Below are positions 12,815 through 24,622 of a DNA stretch of 64,000 nt, one piece after another. How positions within the stretch are numbered: position 1 is the stretch's first letter; the number at the start of each line of letters is the position of its first letter. Location of the stretch: assembly GCA_047495785.1 (NCBI GenBank), contig JBLDXI010000015.1:3038001-3102000 (forward strand), in the 5' to 3' direction. The notes beneath the pieces were generated by a model, which saw only the letters and a program-made list of their open reading frames with translations, ran no database searches and was not told the DNA's origin. The DNA is from Lepidodermella squamata (Eukaryota; Gastrotricha). A program made the translations under genes and the position numbers.

Positions 12815-15800
12815 AACGACCCAATTTTTATTTGCGTCCACATTTCAAAATTAGGTCATATGAAGCGAATTTTAGAACTGGAATATATTTTCGAAAGAAA
12901 AATTCTCGCGGTCTGAATTATTAAGGTGGCCTAATTAATTTTTCTTCGAATTTTCAAAATTTCCACAAATTTCCACAAATTTTTACGAAATTTCAAAAGT
13001 GCCACTTGAGTGCCAAGAGTTGTTCGTATATTTTCGCCATATAGAAATTTACACCATTTTAGTGTAGTAAATCTTGATTAGTTTAACACGAGGAGATATA
13101 ATGGGACCAGTAGTAGTAGTAGTAACTCACTTTGTAGAAACACGCGCTTGGCTTCTATACAGCTTTAATTGAGACGCGGCGATTATTGCAGTCAAAAATT
13201 CTTAGTCGCATTTTTGTCGCGTTCAGCCGAGCCGCGCGTGTTAGGCACGTTTTGACGCGCTTAGCAGCGACCTGACACGGTAATTGGCGTCCTAATTCTT
13301 CATGTCGCCGGTTTATTACAGGCTGCAAGCGCGAGCCTCCGCTGCGAAAATCGTCTTCAAAATGTTATTATTTTGCCGTCGAGACGGCACCTGCCAGTAG
13401 CAGCGCACGCGGCGTGTTTGAAGTCGGAGAACGCGCGCGCATCTGTTCATCATCGTCTTTTACCTCGGAACAAGAAAGGCGTCTTGAGCCACGGCTAGTC
13501 ATTAACCTACGATTAAGGCGGATGCGAGGCCCCGCCTCAGCGCGATAATCCAACTTGCTACAACAAGAACAACGGTCATAGCGAGCAGGCGCGCCTTATC
13601 CGATCGATGATCGATGCCACTTGTACTTCTGTTTCGTTTTTCGTGATCGCCATCTGTTGTTGCAGGGCGGAATATACGCTAGGCTTTACGTAACGCCGCG
13701 TAGCTGGTGGGCTGTTGTGGCTACTGCCTACTAATCAAATATTCCTTCGTTAAGCTTGTTACTCCTCTTATCGCACATCGATGCGAGAGTTCCAACTGAT
13801 ACTAATGAGATGACTCGACTCATCCCTGAGGATTAATCTAACGTTTTCGCGCCTAAACATTAATAAACCCCTACCTAATAATAATGTTATCGCTATTAAT
13901 TTTTTTCTAGGTCGAAAAGTCGTTGTCAAATCGTCTACTTAGCGATGAAGCGCTGATTTTTGTGTCTCGCAGATGTTAATCACGATATTTGCCAATTGGC
14001 GACCCATCCCGGGCCCACATGCGCGGACTTTTTCGCGCGTGCCACGGTGTATTGCCGTGCATATATTGGTGTGCGACACGTTCGGCGCGCGCAGGCAGTC
14101 ACGCCCGGCCTAATCAGCGGTAATCCGCGACGCGCTGCCCCGCGAATTAGCGACAAAGCGCTACATACATCCAATTAATTTTTAGTGTCACTTATTATTG
14201 GCGACCTGGATTAGCCGCAATCCGCCTCAAAGCCAAACAAGGCACGAGGCGAGACGTCGACTCGTGGCAGCACGTTCAGCAACATTCATCTCTCGAGCCA
14301 TTATTATTTACGATTTTTTCCTCCTGAACTCAACAACGTCAGGAGTTGTGTTTTACGAGCCGCGCGGTATGTCGGCAGCCGCGATGCTTCAAGACCTGAT
14401 TACCTGATGACGCCATTTGATAATGTACTAGGCATCAGCGGCCCGTGTGCCTCTTCTCGCTTAGATGTGTGCGCCTTGATAAATCTTGCGTGCGCGATTT
14501 TTGACAGGCGGGGCCGTTTCTTGCCTCGCCGACACAGACACGCCTCTCTCACTCGGCGCTTACAACCGTCTTCAACGCCTCGCCTTTACTCGACTCAATT
14601 TTAGGTAACAGTTTATTACGCCGAGCGGCCGACCGTTGCAAATCATTTAGTATTCAGTTCACGTCGTGAGGTGGATCGATTTTCAAGTTTTATCACCAGC
14701 TGATATGTGATCATGAGCCACTAGCGTATCCATTCATTAATTTTGCGTTTATTGCCTCATCGGCGGTAGCAGCTCGCGCGAACGTTATGGCACCTCGCAT
14801 GACGCGTTTCTCGTGCTCATTTATTGTACATCTCGCGTCTCCAGAACCGTTGGTGGCACCTTGTTGTGTTGGTGGCACGCATCATCATGTGCCAAGATGA
14901 TGATTAGCCCTTGTCAAGTAGGAAGATCGCGCGTGATGGGAACAGATTGCTATCGGCCATGGCGCCATTTCGACGACGACGTCGCCCTTAATGATTATTG
15001 CAGCTACTTGTCTCCGGCCTCGGCGACCCGTAACGGACGTTGCGCGTCGCTCGGCGGGTGTCATCGCGCTGCCAGCACGTCGCCACTCATAAAAACGTTG
15101 GGCCCCGACGCGCGCGCATCTGGCCCGGTTGTCCGGCCTCATCGGGGGGCCCCCGGGTCGTTGCCAACTTGAAAACAACGATCGCGAACCGATAGCCACC
15201 GGCGACAGCTGCTGCTCTCTTCGCTTTCACTCACCCACTCGCGCCCGCGCCCTCCCAGCTCTATTTCAATAAAAAGTTCAAGAGGCCCCATCTTAATAAC
15301 GCTCGTTCAAGTGTCAGCGCGATGATTGCCGGTTGCGTCGACGCCCGTTTTTGGCGCTCGGCGGGCGAGCGATATCGATCTAGATGGCCGCAAATTTGTG
15401 TATACTACGCGATATTGTGTATAGGAGCCCATTGTGCGCGACCAGCCACCGAGGCAAAAATCATCTTGACAAATTGCTGGCTTTCCCACACGCCTGACCA
15501 GCTGCCCAGCTAGGAGCCACGGCCAGGGTGCCACAAATCTCGACCCTCTTCGATTTTTTTCCCCAACTTCCCTTTTGTTCGCATATACTCGAGTGCTATT
15601 ACGCCTATAATCTAATTTTACTGAATTAGCGGCACAATTTTCGCAATTTATTCGAGCTAAAAAATATAATAGCCTCTCTTCCGTTTTGTCACAAATCAGT
15701 TTATTATAACGTAGTACAGATTGAGCTAATTTTTCTCACAGGCGATTTACATTTATTATTACCTTCTTTTATTTTTATATTTTTTGAAAAATCCTCCTCA

Positions 15801-17045
15801 ATTTTTTTTAATCGAATTTTGATTTGTAATCGAATACAGCTTATTCGCTATAATCGGGTTTGGGTTATTAAATAATTATGATTATCCACGGGATTAAGCA
15901 CTAAAATCTTGTTATTTGCCATGTTAGTGCGACCTGGACGGCGGCGGTGCGGTGTGCGAATGCGCGGCGTGCTCTGTGTGACAAATGCCTAGGCCGCGCC
16001 TAATCCGGCGGATAAGCTGATTTGAGGCATCGCCGCCGAAAAGGTGCGCTGCGCACTCGACTCGTTTCGCCCAATAAACTTGTTTCGGTCGACGCAGCGG
16101 CGTACGGCCGGCCTCGACAGGGCTTCTTGCTGGTACTGAAATATTTACGAAGTCGGCGTTGTTGCCTGCCGCCGCGGGCAACTTTTCGCCTCATAGTCTC
16201 AGGCTATAGGCATATAGGTTCGCGGAACCCGGGCGTTGTTTTGCGCGGCAATGAATGGGCGCGTGCGCCGCGTTGGCGCTCATTAGCACCATCGCCGTCG
16301 CCAGGTAATTGTCTCGAGCCACGCGCCTCTCGTCCACTTGTTGTTGTATTTTGAGAAGACTCGCGCATTTATACACCTGAGCCCCTCTCCGACAAGATTT
16401 TGGCGTGCGCGCGCGCCGCTTTTGTTTCTCTCAAGTCCGTGCAGGCCCTTCGATATACATTGACTACCACACCTCTCTAGACACACAGGTAGTTCAGTAA
16501 CGTGAAGTGGCGGGTGCGCGGCTTTGCCTGTATTAGTACCCAGAGGCCACTAACTACCAAACTGCCTCTCGAGCTAACTCTCTTACAGCCCAGCGAAGAA
16601 TGTTTACCCTCGCAATCTTCATCAACAGCAAACGTTGTTTTGTTTAGGTACCTACCACCAACCAACCTGTCGCGCGCCAGACCAGGTATTACTTACGCCT
16701 CGGCCGCGCAAAAAGGGCGCTTCGGCAACCCGAGCCCACCTCTGTTTGCCAATTTTGTTTGCCGTTTCCTGTTGCCTTACGTTGCAACTCCGCCGCCTTT
16801 GTTATTGTTATTTCCCCTTTTCACCTTCTTCTTCTCTCCAGACTTTATTATTAGTAACGACAAAGCGCCGCGCTTTTACCTTCACTCGCTGCTGTCTCCA
16901 TAAACACAATCATCTACAATAATAATAACAATAATAGCTCTTTCTCTTTTTATTAAAATGCCCAGGCCTCTGATGTATCGATTTTGTTCATTTCTACAGA
17001 ATAGATGCCATTTTAACACATTTTAACGTGATTTAATTTACAACG
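12815..17045. other. Gene-poor intergenic DNA upstream of the IQSEC-like gene
   Basis: About 4.2 kb of mixed GC-rich and AT-rich sequence with no exon I can support. It could contain promoters or upstream non-coding or coding exons of the IQSEC-like gene, whose model lacks the IQ-motif N-terminus known in the family. Long frames near 14.8-15.2 kb and 16.0-16.4 kb have no family-like residues. Confidence 0.35.
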
Positions 17046-19870
17046 ATGGTTGCCGTCGTTCACAACCTGGCTCCGAAACGTACTCAGACCGCTGTCTTCC
17101 AGGCTCAGCCTCGGCTAGCTAATGGCGGCGTGTTAGGCAGTCTCGCTGCTATGTCCCTATCTTCAACCGCAGTTTTCGATCGGAAAGGTAAAAACTCCGC
17201 CTTAATTTAATTATTTTTCTTAATTTTTTTTGTTTCGTTAATTTTTAGAATGTGAGATTGACGTGTCGGCTTATCAACGGCGATCGTCGATCAATGCAGG
17301 TGCGTTTTACGTGCCGCCGCCGTATCGCCGCGGTGCCGTGCGTGCGATGAGCCCGCCGCGACACGTGTCTCGCCTCAGCTCGGCGCATCACCCCGCCTCG
17401 ATAACAACCACACCGGCGTCGCTCTCCTCGTTCGACGACGAAGAGGAGACGTATCGCCGGCAGCGCGCCACCGACTTCAAAGTCGGCCGCAACCTCTTCA
17501 ATAGGTACGTGCCCCACTTTCGGTTTCACCGCACTTCGGGATTTTCGGGTTTAAACCCCGCCCGCACGTTTCCGATGTTATCTGATCCGTGTGTTGACGG
17601 CATGTCGTATCATTGTGATAATGCCTGAATTCCATGATAATATTGATAAGAAATTTTATTTCATTTTTTTTCAGACATCCTGAGCAAGGCATGGCGTATT
17701 TGATTCTTCGTGGCTTTGTTCAACCAACCCCGAGCGCAATTGCTGCCATGTTCGCGAGCCGTTTAGGGTTCAATCGGCAGAAGATCGGCGAATTTCTGTC
17801 AACACCAGCCTCTCAATCGCAACTCGCAGCCTCGGTTCTGTCACGCCTGGCCGCCACCGTTGACATGGCTAACGTTGATCTCGACGTAGCTCTGCGCCGT
17901 TTTCTCGCGCTCTTCCACTTGCCAGGCGAAGCGCAACGCATCGAACGGTTAGTCGAGATGTCCCTTTAGCTACTTGACTCATTTATTTTCCCACCATAGT
18001 GTTATTTTTGTTACATCAGTGTGTAGCGATTATCCTAGTATAATCTCATTAGCTAATCCTAGCTATAATAATCGCTATATATTTGTTTGTTTTGCGCATT
18101 ACCAGGATCCTGCGTGTATTCGCGCATCATTACTGCGCGCAGAACGACTCGGCGTTCGCGGCCTTCCTCGCGCACGACAAGTTCGCGGACAAGTGCGATC
18201 TCGCGCTTCTGCTCGCCTACGCCATCGTCATGCTCAACACCGATCTCCACTCGCCGGCGATTCGCGAGTGCCGAATGTCCCAAGCTGACTTCATCGCAAA
18301 TTTCCAAGGTAAATTCGAGAAAAAAATTAAGGTGGAATTTTTAATTTTTTTTCAATTGTTAGGAGCGGGTGAACACGCCGCTGCGATGCCTGCTGTAACT
18401 CTGGCTTCGATCTACGAGCGAATCCGGCTAACACCGTTGACGCCGAGTGAAGACAACACAACGCTTGTAGGCCGTATCGAAGAAGCGATTCTGAACAGGC
18501 AAAAGCCGCTCGTCGCCTCGCATCGCCGCCTCGTTTGCTACTGCTGCCAGGTCGAGCTGAAAGGCGACCCGCTGCGCGGGGCTGCCGAGAAGACCTCCGC
18601 TAACAAGCCGCCGACGAACCAACCGAGCCAATCAACAGGCCGCAAATCGTTCCCAGCCTCGTTCACCGAAGGCCTGCGATCGCGGCAAACCGACGCGAAA
18701 CACGGCGCTGAACGGCAGTTGTTTTTGTTCAACGATCTGTTGGTTGTGACTAAAGTTGCGCGGCGGAGACAGCAGCAGCAACAACAGAAACGGCAATCTG
18801 GTGTTTCGGTCGGGTCTACCTCGAGCTCAAGTTCGAGCCAATCAAACCAGCCGAAGGAGAGCTTCATCTTCCGCCGCTCGCTGCCCCTCTCGAATCTATC
18901 TATCGCGACTTTCTCGACACCAACCGCGCCTTATGGCGTTCGGCTGACTACAGTGGAAGAAAACTCAAAATTGGTGAGTAGACAAATTTTTAATAATTTT
19001 AAAAATTGAAAATTTAAAAATTAAACTAAATTTTAAATTTTAAAATTAAAATTAAAAAATTCATAAATTTTCAAACATTTAAAATTTTAAAATTCATAAA
19101 ATATTAAATTAACAGTCCTCTATTTTTTTTAAATTTTGAATTATAATTATAATTGTTTCTAATTTTTTGATTATTTTTTTCAGCCTTCGACAATGTTTTT
19201 CTGTGCCCGTAACGCTGATGACCATCGTCATTTCGTGCAAGACCTTCAAGACGCGATCGCTGAGGCCGCGCTCACTGAAGCGGCGCGCCTCGACCTGGAA
19301 CGGTGCCCGATGCCGATTCTCGACAAGCTCATCGACGCGGCCGACTTCGAGGACGTGTCAATCTACGACGAGCCGCCCAAGGTGGCTAAAAGCAGCGCCG
19401 TTGTTGTCGCAGCGCCCAGCGTCGACGTGCAAACATCGCTGAGCGCGTCATCACTGCCGCAACATCATCACTTACACGACGACTGCTCGCCGGCGTCGAC
19501 CCCGCAACGCCGCCTCGTATCGGGTTCCAGCTCGACGACAAGCGAATCAGAGGCGGGCCGCATGCTGCGCCGCCACAGCCGTACGTCGCTCGACAGCGGT
19601 GTCGGTGAAATCGGCAGCCAGGTTAGCATCGCCGTGGTCGCCGGCGCCAAGGTGACTAAATCAACAACGCTGTACGGCAGCCACAGCGCCGAGAAGCGAT
19701 CCGCCGCCGATCAGGTGTCAGTTTTGTCACCCGAGCCGCCGGTTGTTCGCGTGCCTAAGGCTAAGACACCCTCCTCTTCGACGGCGCCCGTCGTCGTCAT
19801 CGCCACCCAGGCCGTCGCGCAACCTGTCGCGAAGAAAGTGCGATCAAAATCGGTCGACGCGCTGTGCTGA
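17046..19870 (+). CDS. IQSEC: IQSEC/BRAG-type Arf guanine-nucleotide exchange factor
   Basis: Exons 17046-17187, 17249-17504, 17675-17947, 18106-18308, 18363-18973 and 19184-19870; 723 residues with all phases matching. The Sec7 domain runs from about residue 130 to 330. Its glutamic finger is in LPGEAQRIER, and the second conserved block is YAIVMLNTDLHSP. A PH domain follows, starting at HRRLVCYC and LFLFNDLLVVTK, with a Ser/Gln-rich loop inserted between strands. The order Sec7 then this PH variant is typical of IQSEC1-3 (Drosophila schizo), which load GTP onto Arf GTPases at membranes and synapses. The C-terminal 200 residues are Ser-rich and probably disordered. The N-terminal IQ motif of the family is not seen, so the ATG at 17046 may be an internal or alternative start. 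Confidence 0.85.
18309..18362 (+). other. 54-bp in-frame, stop-free intron in the IQSEC-like gene
   Basis: GTAAAT...TTGTTAG, T-rich before the acceptor. Its length is a multiple of three and it contains no stop in the reading frame, so retention would add 18 residues inside the Sec7 domain. The added residues (KFEKKIK...) do not match the family, so splicing is the likely normal state. Confidence 0.6.
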
Positions 19871-20596
19871 AATTAATTACGTGCAATAATACCTAATAAT
19901 GATGATCCGCCCTCTCGACGTTGTGCCAACCTTCGTCTGATCCTACTTCTTATCTTCTCGCTCTCTCTCGGTTTAGTTATTGGGTGGTTATGGGTAACTA
20001 AAAATGTTATGTCTGTCTCTGCGCCCTCACTGTGATTTCAACAACCTATTATATATAGGCTCTTCTTATCTCTTCATCACGTGAGTGTTTGTTGCGCAGG
20101 TAGATGAATCGAATCAAAATTGCTGCGGCTTGCTTCCATGTTTCTTCATCTTCGCTTGATTCGATATTAATTGATTAATGCAATTAATCGTTAAATTAAA
20201 AATCGTGGTGGCAATGGTGTATTTAAAAGAATGAAATATATATATTATATCTATTATTATTTAATATTATTGATAATGATGATGATAAAGAATTCCCCCA
20301 ATTATATTGTTTTCCTCGGTTTCGCGTTTTTCCCTTCTAATTAGCAGTGTTCATGATGGTTGCGATGGCCAAAGATTCAGTACTGCTTTTGTAAAATCCA
20401 GCCCTTGCCCGCCCCTCCTTCAATAATGATGATGATGATGAAAATATTAAAGCAAAAAATGGAAGATTAATTTACCAATAAAATACAAAAAATTGTAACC
20501 GTGTCGTCTTTTATTTAAATTAATTGACATTTCACGCATTAATCCAGCCGCGAGGTCATATTATCAGATGGTGATTGTAACGCGCCGTTACTCTGT
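19871..20596 (+). other. 3' UTR of the IQSEC-like gene and convergent gap
   Basis: Non-coding sequence between two convergent genes. It contains a GATGAT-type trinucleotide run near 20430 and an AATAAA signal at 20477-20482. Confidence 0.5.
20477..20482 (+). terminator. Poly(A) signal AATAAA, IQSEC-like gene
   Basis: Canonical AATAAA about 610 bp after the stop, followed within 30 bp by a GT-rich stretch. Confidence 0.5.
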
Positions 20597-22121
20597 TCAA
20601 AGCGATGAGTCGAACGACGGATGCTTCGTGGTCGTGTAATGATATTTCGGAGTAGCCATAGTTGCATTGGGCGACTGGCGCAGGCCTTCTTCGGAGTTGG
20701 CGTACCAGTCAGGCTATTAAAATTTGAAAAGGAGTTGAAAAAAGAGATGAAAAATAACATGAACAGCGGCAAAGAGAAAACGAAATGAGAAGTCCATGCT
20801 AATTCTCTGCTAATTAATACTGAATATTTCGTTGAAAATTGAATTCTACAAATATCGGCTTGAAAAGAAGATCCTAAAGAGACTAGTATAATGATATAAA
20901 AAACACAAGTAAATGTCCAAATTTCTGCCTAATCTATGGCAAAATTATCAGTTATGGCTAGGTTCGAGTAATTTTGAACGCGTAAATAATTTAAAATTTT
21001 TATTAGGTAATGACAATTATTTTTTGAGATCAAATTCGGGACGAACTTCATAGAATTTAATTTTTCCAAAATATTTATTAAATAGCTGGGGCAAATTTTT
21101 AGTTTTCTCGTACATTTCAACTGGGCTATTTTTTTATTTTTCAAGTTTGACTGCAAAAATAAAAAAATTAAAATGCCATGTCTCGAAAATACCTAAAAAT
21201 GTTAACACGAAAGGCTGATTAAAATGCTAAGCTGGTGCATTTCTTGGAACGGAACTTGACTGATGGTAAAATCTAACTTCAATTATTCTACCAGGCCGAG
21301 CTGATAAATAAGAAACTACTGAAATTTTCCTATCTCGCCCCAAGAAAATTTCAGAAGTTCAAAGTTCACGGAAAATACGAAGCTCCATGGAACTAATTTT
21401 CAACCAAATAATATTTTGGGTTATTGGTATTGCAAGTAGTTTGGCAATCTTGAATCTTAATTTTGAGCGGTTCTAAACAATTCTTCAAAAATTCTTTCAC
21501 GACGTTTGAGACGCACCTTGACGAGACAAGCATGAATTTGATCGAATCTTACATACCTCATAACCATCGGCAGGGTGCTTGAAAGTGTCTTCATTGACCT
21601 TCTTCAGCAGGTGGTTGACGCGATGGCCGTGTTTATCAACATCAGCGAACAAATCGCCGTACTCCTGCGGGTTGAACGGCCGCTTCTCCTCCGACTCGTA
21701 GTCACTCTCGTCGTCCCAATCAAACTCCATATCGTCATCCCAATCGTCTTCGACCAGGCCGTCGTCCATCGGATGCCCGGTGGTTTCGAAGGCGCCGGGG
21801 AACATCATCCGTGGATCCATGGCTCGAGGGTCCATGCCGGGGATCAACGTCGATTGGTGATTCGGCGCCAAGGTCGAAGGGTGCATTCCTTGGTCGAAGG
21901 CAGGGTGATCAAGGTGGTTATCAGGATGGAAATTAGCTTCAGCCGCCTGCCTTTGGGCTTCGAGATAGGCGTCTGTGGTTAAATGTTCGTGATGAATGTC
22001 TGAAATAATTTAAAATTAAAATAAATTTAATCGATTGATATAAAATTAGCGAACCATTTGCTGAACAGGCAATATACGCCACATTGCCTAGCAGAACGAT
22101 GGCTGCTAAAATGGAAGTCAT
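20597..22121 (-). CDS. Acidic secreted protein of unknown function
   Basis: Exons 22055-22121, 21557-21999 and 20597-20713; 208 residues, phases 1, 0 and stop all consistent. MTSILAAIVLLGNVAYIACS is a signal peptide. The mature part starts His-rich (DIHHEH), has a Met/Pro segment (GMDPRAMDPRMM), then a strongly acidic stretch (EDDWDDDMEFDWDDESDY), and ends with NATMATPKYHYTTT. There are no cysteines after the signal and no transmembrane segment. I do not recognise a family. A calcium-binding or matrix role is possible from the acidity, but that is inference. Confidence 0.65.
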
Positions 22122-22552
22122 GCTTTTGGAGGCAACAAAACCGCAACAAAATTCCACAAAATTAGTTTTAGATTTTTCACTTATCCAAGAAATGCTTGTC
22201 AGATAGGCGATATCGATAGCTCCGAAAAAATGGAAAAATCAGAAAAGACGCGTGATGTTCTCAAGATGATCGCGTGTTGCGGTTTTTTCTCGATGAACTA
22301 AACACTCTTAGCAAATGCGCAGAATATTTATTTTCATTCATAAAATCCGAGAAGAAATTAAGATTTTGTAACCGAATATTAAGGATTCAGCTCTTTTTAA
22401 AATTGCTCAAGAACAATTTCCGCAATGGTGTTATTTCCACTTTCAAATAATAATAAAATAAAAGCTCTGTAAGAGATTGCTGTGCGGCGGGAACAACGGT
22501 GGTTTCGCTGATTAAAATTGAAAAAAATAAAAATAAAAAATGAAAAAATCTT
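22122..22552. other. Intergenic, nothing recognised
   Basis: AT-rich 5' flank of the acidic secreted protein gene and 3' flank of tRNA-Ala. No TATA box stands out. Confidence 0.35.
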
Positions 22553-22625
22553 TGGAGGATACGGGCGTCGATCCCGTTACCTCTCGCATGCTAAGCGAGC
22601 GCTCTACCATTTGAGCTAATCCCCC
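22553..22625 (-). tRNA. tRNA-Ala (AGC)
   Basis: The 73-nt cloverleaf on the minus strand has a GGGGGAT/ATCCTCC acceptor stem with one G-T pair, the anticodon AGC within CTTAGCATG, and GATCGA in the T loop. No intron. Confidence 0.93.
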
Positions 22626-22984
22626 GGCTTATGTAATCACGCGCTAGTTTCGCACATCACCGCGATAGAGGTACGTAATTGCTTCTCGAGTCTTTTGCCG
22701 TGTGGCGCCACTGTACTTGCCACGCTATAGCTCTCCAAGACAATGCTGGCAATAAGCTTTCATGATAAACGAGAACTGGAACAAGGAGCAACCGGAGCTT
22801 CGAAGTTCATCCATGGATTCACCATATTACATTGCCCCAGCATTCTTGGATTCTCGAACTCGTAAATGCCTTGGGTGCTGCATGCTGCATGGTTAGAATA
22901 TCGGCCAGCTGTGAAAATCGGCGTGTTTAATTTTATTTTTGCGACTCGGCATGGCTCAGAAATTACGCCACCGCTTTGTACAAC
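22626..22984. other. Spacer between tRNA-Ala and tRNA-Trp
   Basis: A short minus-strand open frame is present at about 22760-22920, preceded by an AG acceptor-like site, but its residues match nothing I know. I see no supported gene here. Confidence 0.35.
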
Positions 22985-23057
22985 GACTCCGTAGCTCAAT
23001 TGGCAGAGCGTCTGACTCCAGATCAGAAGGTTGCGTGTTCAAGTCACGTCGGGGTCA
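22985..23057 (+). tRNA. tRNA-Trp (CCA)
   Basis: 73-nt cloverleaf with acceptor GACTCCG/CGGGGTC, anticodon stem TCTGA/TCAGA around CTCCAGA (anticodon CCA), and T loop TTCAAGT. No intron. Confidence 0.92.
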
Positions 23058-23204
23058 TAAGCTTTTTACAATATAATTATAATTTATTTTATTTTTTTTT
23101 TATTTTTCCATTTTATTTTTGTCAAGTTTCAACCGAACCGAGACAGTTGATAGAATTTTTAATACTTACTATTTGTTTTTAGTTTCATGCCCCCATGTTT
23201 CAGG

Positions 23205-23397
23205 GGGTGAGCCGAATCCCGGAGGTACTGCAATACCGGGCCGACTCGTGGACGGGGTCCAGCAAGCTGGCTGCTCCCGCCCGGCTAGCCAAAAATAGGG
23301 CTAATATCGTAGGCCCCACATGGAGGCCGTTGTAGATATTAAACTACAAAGAACAGATACTACACTTTGATCATAGCCAAAAAGGCCGAGAAGCGAT
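23205..23397 (-). ncRNA. U2: U2 spliceosomal snRNA
   Basis: The minus strand begins ATCGCTTCTCGGCC, the conserved U2 5' end, and continues with GATCAAAGTGTAGTATCTG, which carries the GUAGUA branch-point pairing sequence. An ATTTTTGG Sm-type site and the 3' stem-loop with GGTATTGCAGTACC follow. Length is close to the usual 190 nt; the 3' end is estimated. Compared with the usual sequence there is one extra T in the stem I loop (CTTTTTGG) and CTATGATC instead of CTAAGATC. Confidence 0.93.
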
Positions 23398-23734
23398 ACT
23401 TTTTTTGAAAAAATTTTTTGACGGCGTTCTGGACTGTGAGCACAACCAGCCGGGTCGCTGATTTGCTTATGCAAATACCTAAAACACCGCTCGTAGCTTT
23501 TATAATTCTAGTAATTGCTAGCTCTGCGTTCGAGGAAAACTACCATCTACATTTGTCAGAAAAAACTAACTGTAATTTACTATACAAAAACTTACCACTT
23601 ACTATTCAACCCTCTCAGTGAAAAACTGGCGGATGAAAGACTTTACCGCGCGCGCTAGTTTATTTCTTTCGTTAGTTTCAGAATGCGGCTTGTTTTGATT
23701 GAAAAACCAAATTATTCGATGCAAAAAGTGAAGC
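23398..23734. other. Upstream flank of U2 snRNA
   Basis: Should contain the U2 proximal sequence element on the minus strand, but I cannot identify it without other snRNA genes of the species. Confidence 0.3.
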
Positions 23735-23808
23735 TGCCCCCTGTGAGGATCGAACTCACGACCTCCAGATTATGAGACTGGCGCTCTAGCCAACTGAGCC
23801 AAGGAGGC
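23735..23808 (-). tRNA. tRNA-Met (CAT), elongator type
   Basis: Minus-strand cloverleaf with acceptor GCCTCCT/AGGGGGC, anticodon CAT within CTCATAA, and T loop TTCGATC. The acceptor starts G-C and the T loop is of elongator type. No intron. Confidence 0.92.
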
Positions 23809-24452
23809 GCTGTTGAATATATTGATGTCTATCCTAATCATGAATTTTCGGTGTTCGGTGCTACTCATTTTATCGTCGATTGTCAAATGAAAGGGCTCCA
23901 GAAGCTACTTACTAAATATTTTGGATAAAATTGAATTTTACCGATGCCAGGTTTTTGTTCCCATCGGTCCCATACGACGTGACGACGTGACGAATAGTAG
24001 CTTCAACAGCAATTTTGTGAGGATTTCATCGCACCTTCCTGAATCGAAAGAGCATTTGGACATGTGACGTAGATACGTCACATGCATTTGGAGGCTCGTA
24101 TCGCAAAATGCCGAGTCAACTTTAATGATAGATCGTTCAGAACCTGCAACTGGGATCGCACTTTCATCACAAATTTTTAACCCCTATAATGCTTTTTATT
24201 TCGTTTTTTTAATTAATAATATAATATAATATGAATGATGAGGGGTAAATTCGGTTCGAAAACATAAAAAATGAACGATTCGTCAACAAATAATTTTTGA
24301 AATTTTCAATTTTTTTCAGGTTGAAATTATAGTAGCCCGGGCTGCTATAGGAACAAATAAATACGGTAAGAGCCCTAAAGACGCATAAGCACTAAAAGCC
24401 GTAAGAGAAGTAAGATTCGAGAAAACCGGTCGTCTGATAAAACAATGTAACG

Positions 24453-24460
24453 TGACGTCA
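24453..24460 (+). promoter_or_regulatory. CRE-like palindrome TGACGTCA
   Basis: A perfect cAMP-response-element palindrome about 95 bp upstream of the TATA box of the following gene. The protease-module genes have only a weaker AACGTGATG at the matching place. Functional role is inference. Confidence 0.4.
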
Positions 24461-24553
24461 AAACGTGATATTCAGTAGTAGCCTCAATGCATACCCATCC
24501 GCCTGATTCTACATTCTTTCCGAGGGAATCGAAATGACGCATACAGATGAACC

Positions 24554-24560
24554 TATATAA
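24554..24560 (+). promoter_or_regulatory. TATA box, short module gene
   Basis: TATATAA 69 bp upstream of the ATG at 24623. The two protease-module genes have GATATAA at nearly the same distance. Confidence 0.6.
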
Positions 24561-24622
24561 TGTGGGGAAATTTTCAAATTTTCATTATTTTTCTCCTTTC
24601 TCTTTCGACCAAATTCAGAATT

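Larger units (their letters stand above)
23809..24622. other. Promoter-side flank of the short module gene
   Basis: No gene. Contains a 24-bp palindrome with two CRE half-sites at 24061-24084, a TGACGTCA at 24453-24460 and a TATA box at 24554-24560. The part from about 24500 resembles the upstream region of the two protease-module genes (shared CGCCTGA-TCTACAT block). Confidence 0.45.

Noticed and set aside
14813-15172. 119-codon open frame in GC-rich intergenic DNA
   Set aside because: Equally long frames exist on the other strand. No conserved pattern or splice sites; expected by chance at this GC content.
22760-22920. Minus-strand frame between tRNA-Ala and tRNA-Trp with an acceptor-like site
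   Set aside because: No family-like sequence, no partner exon in phase and no start codon.
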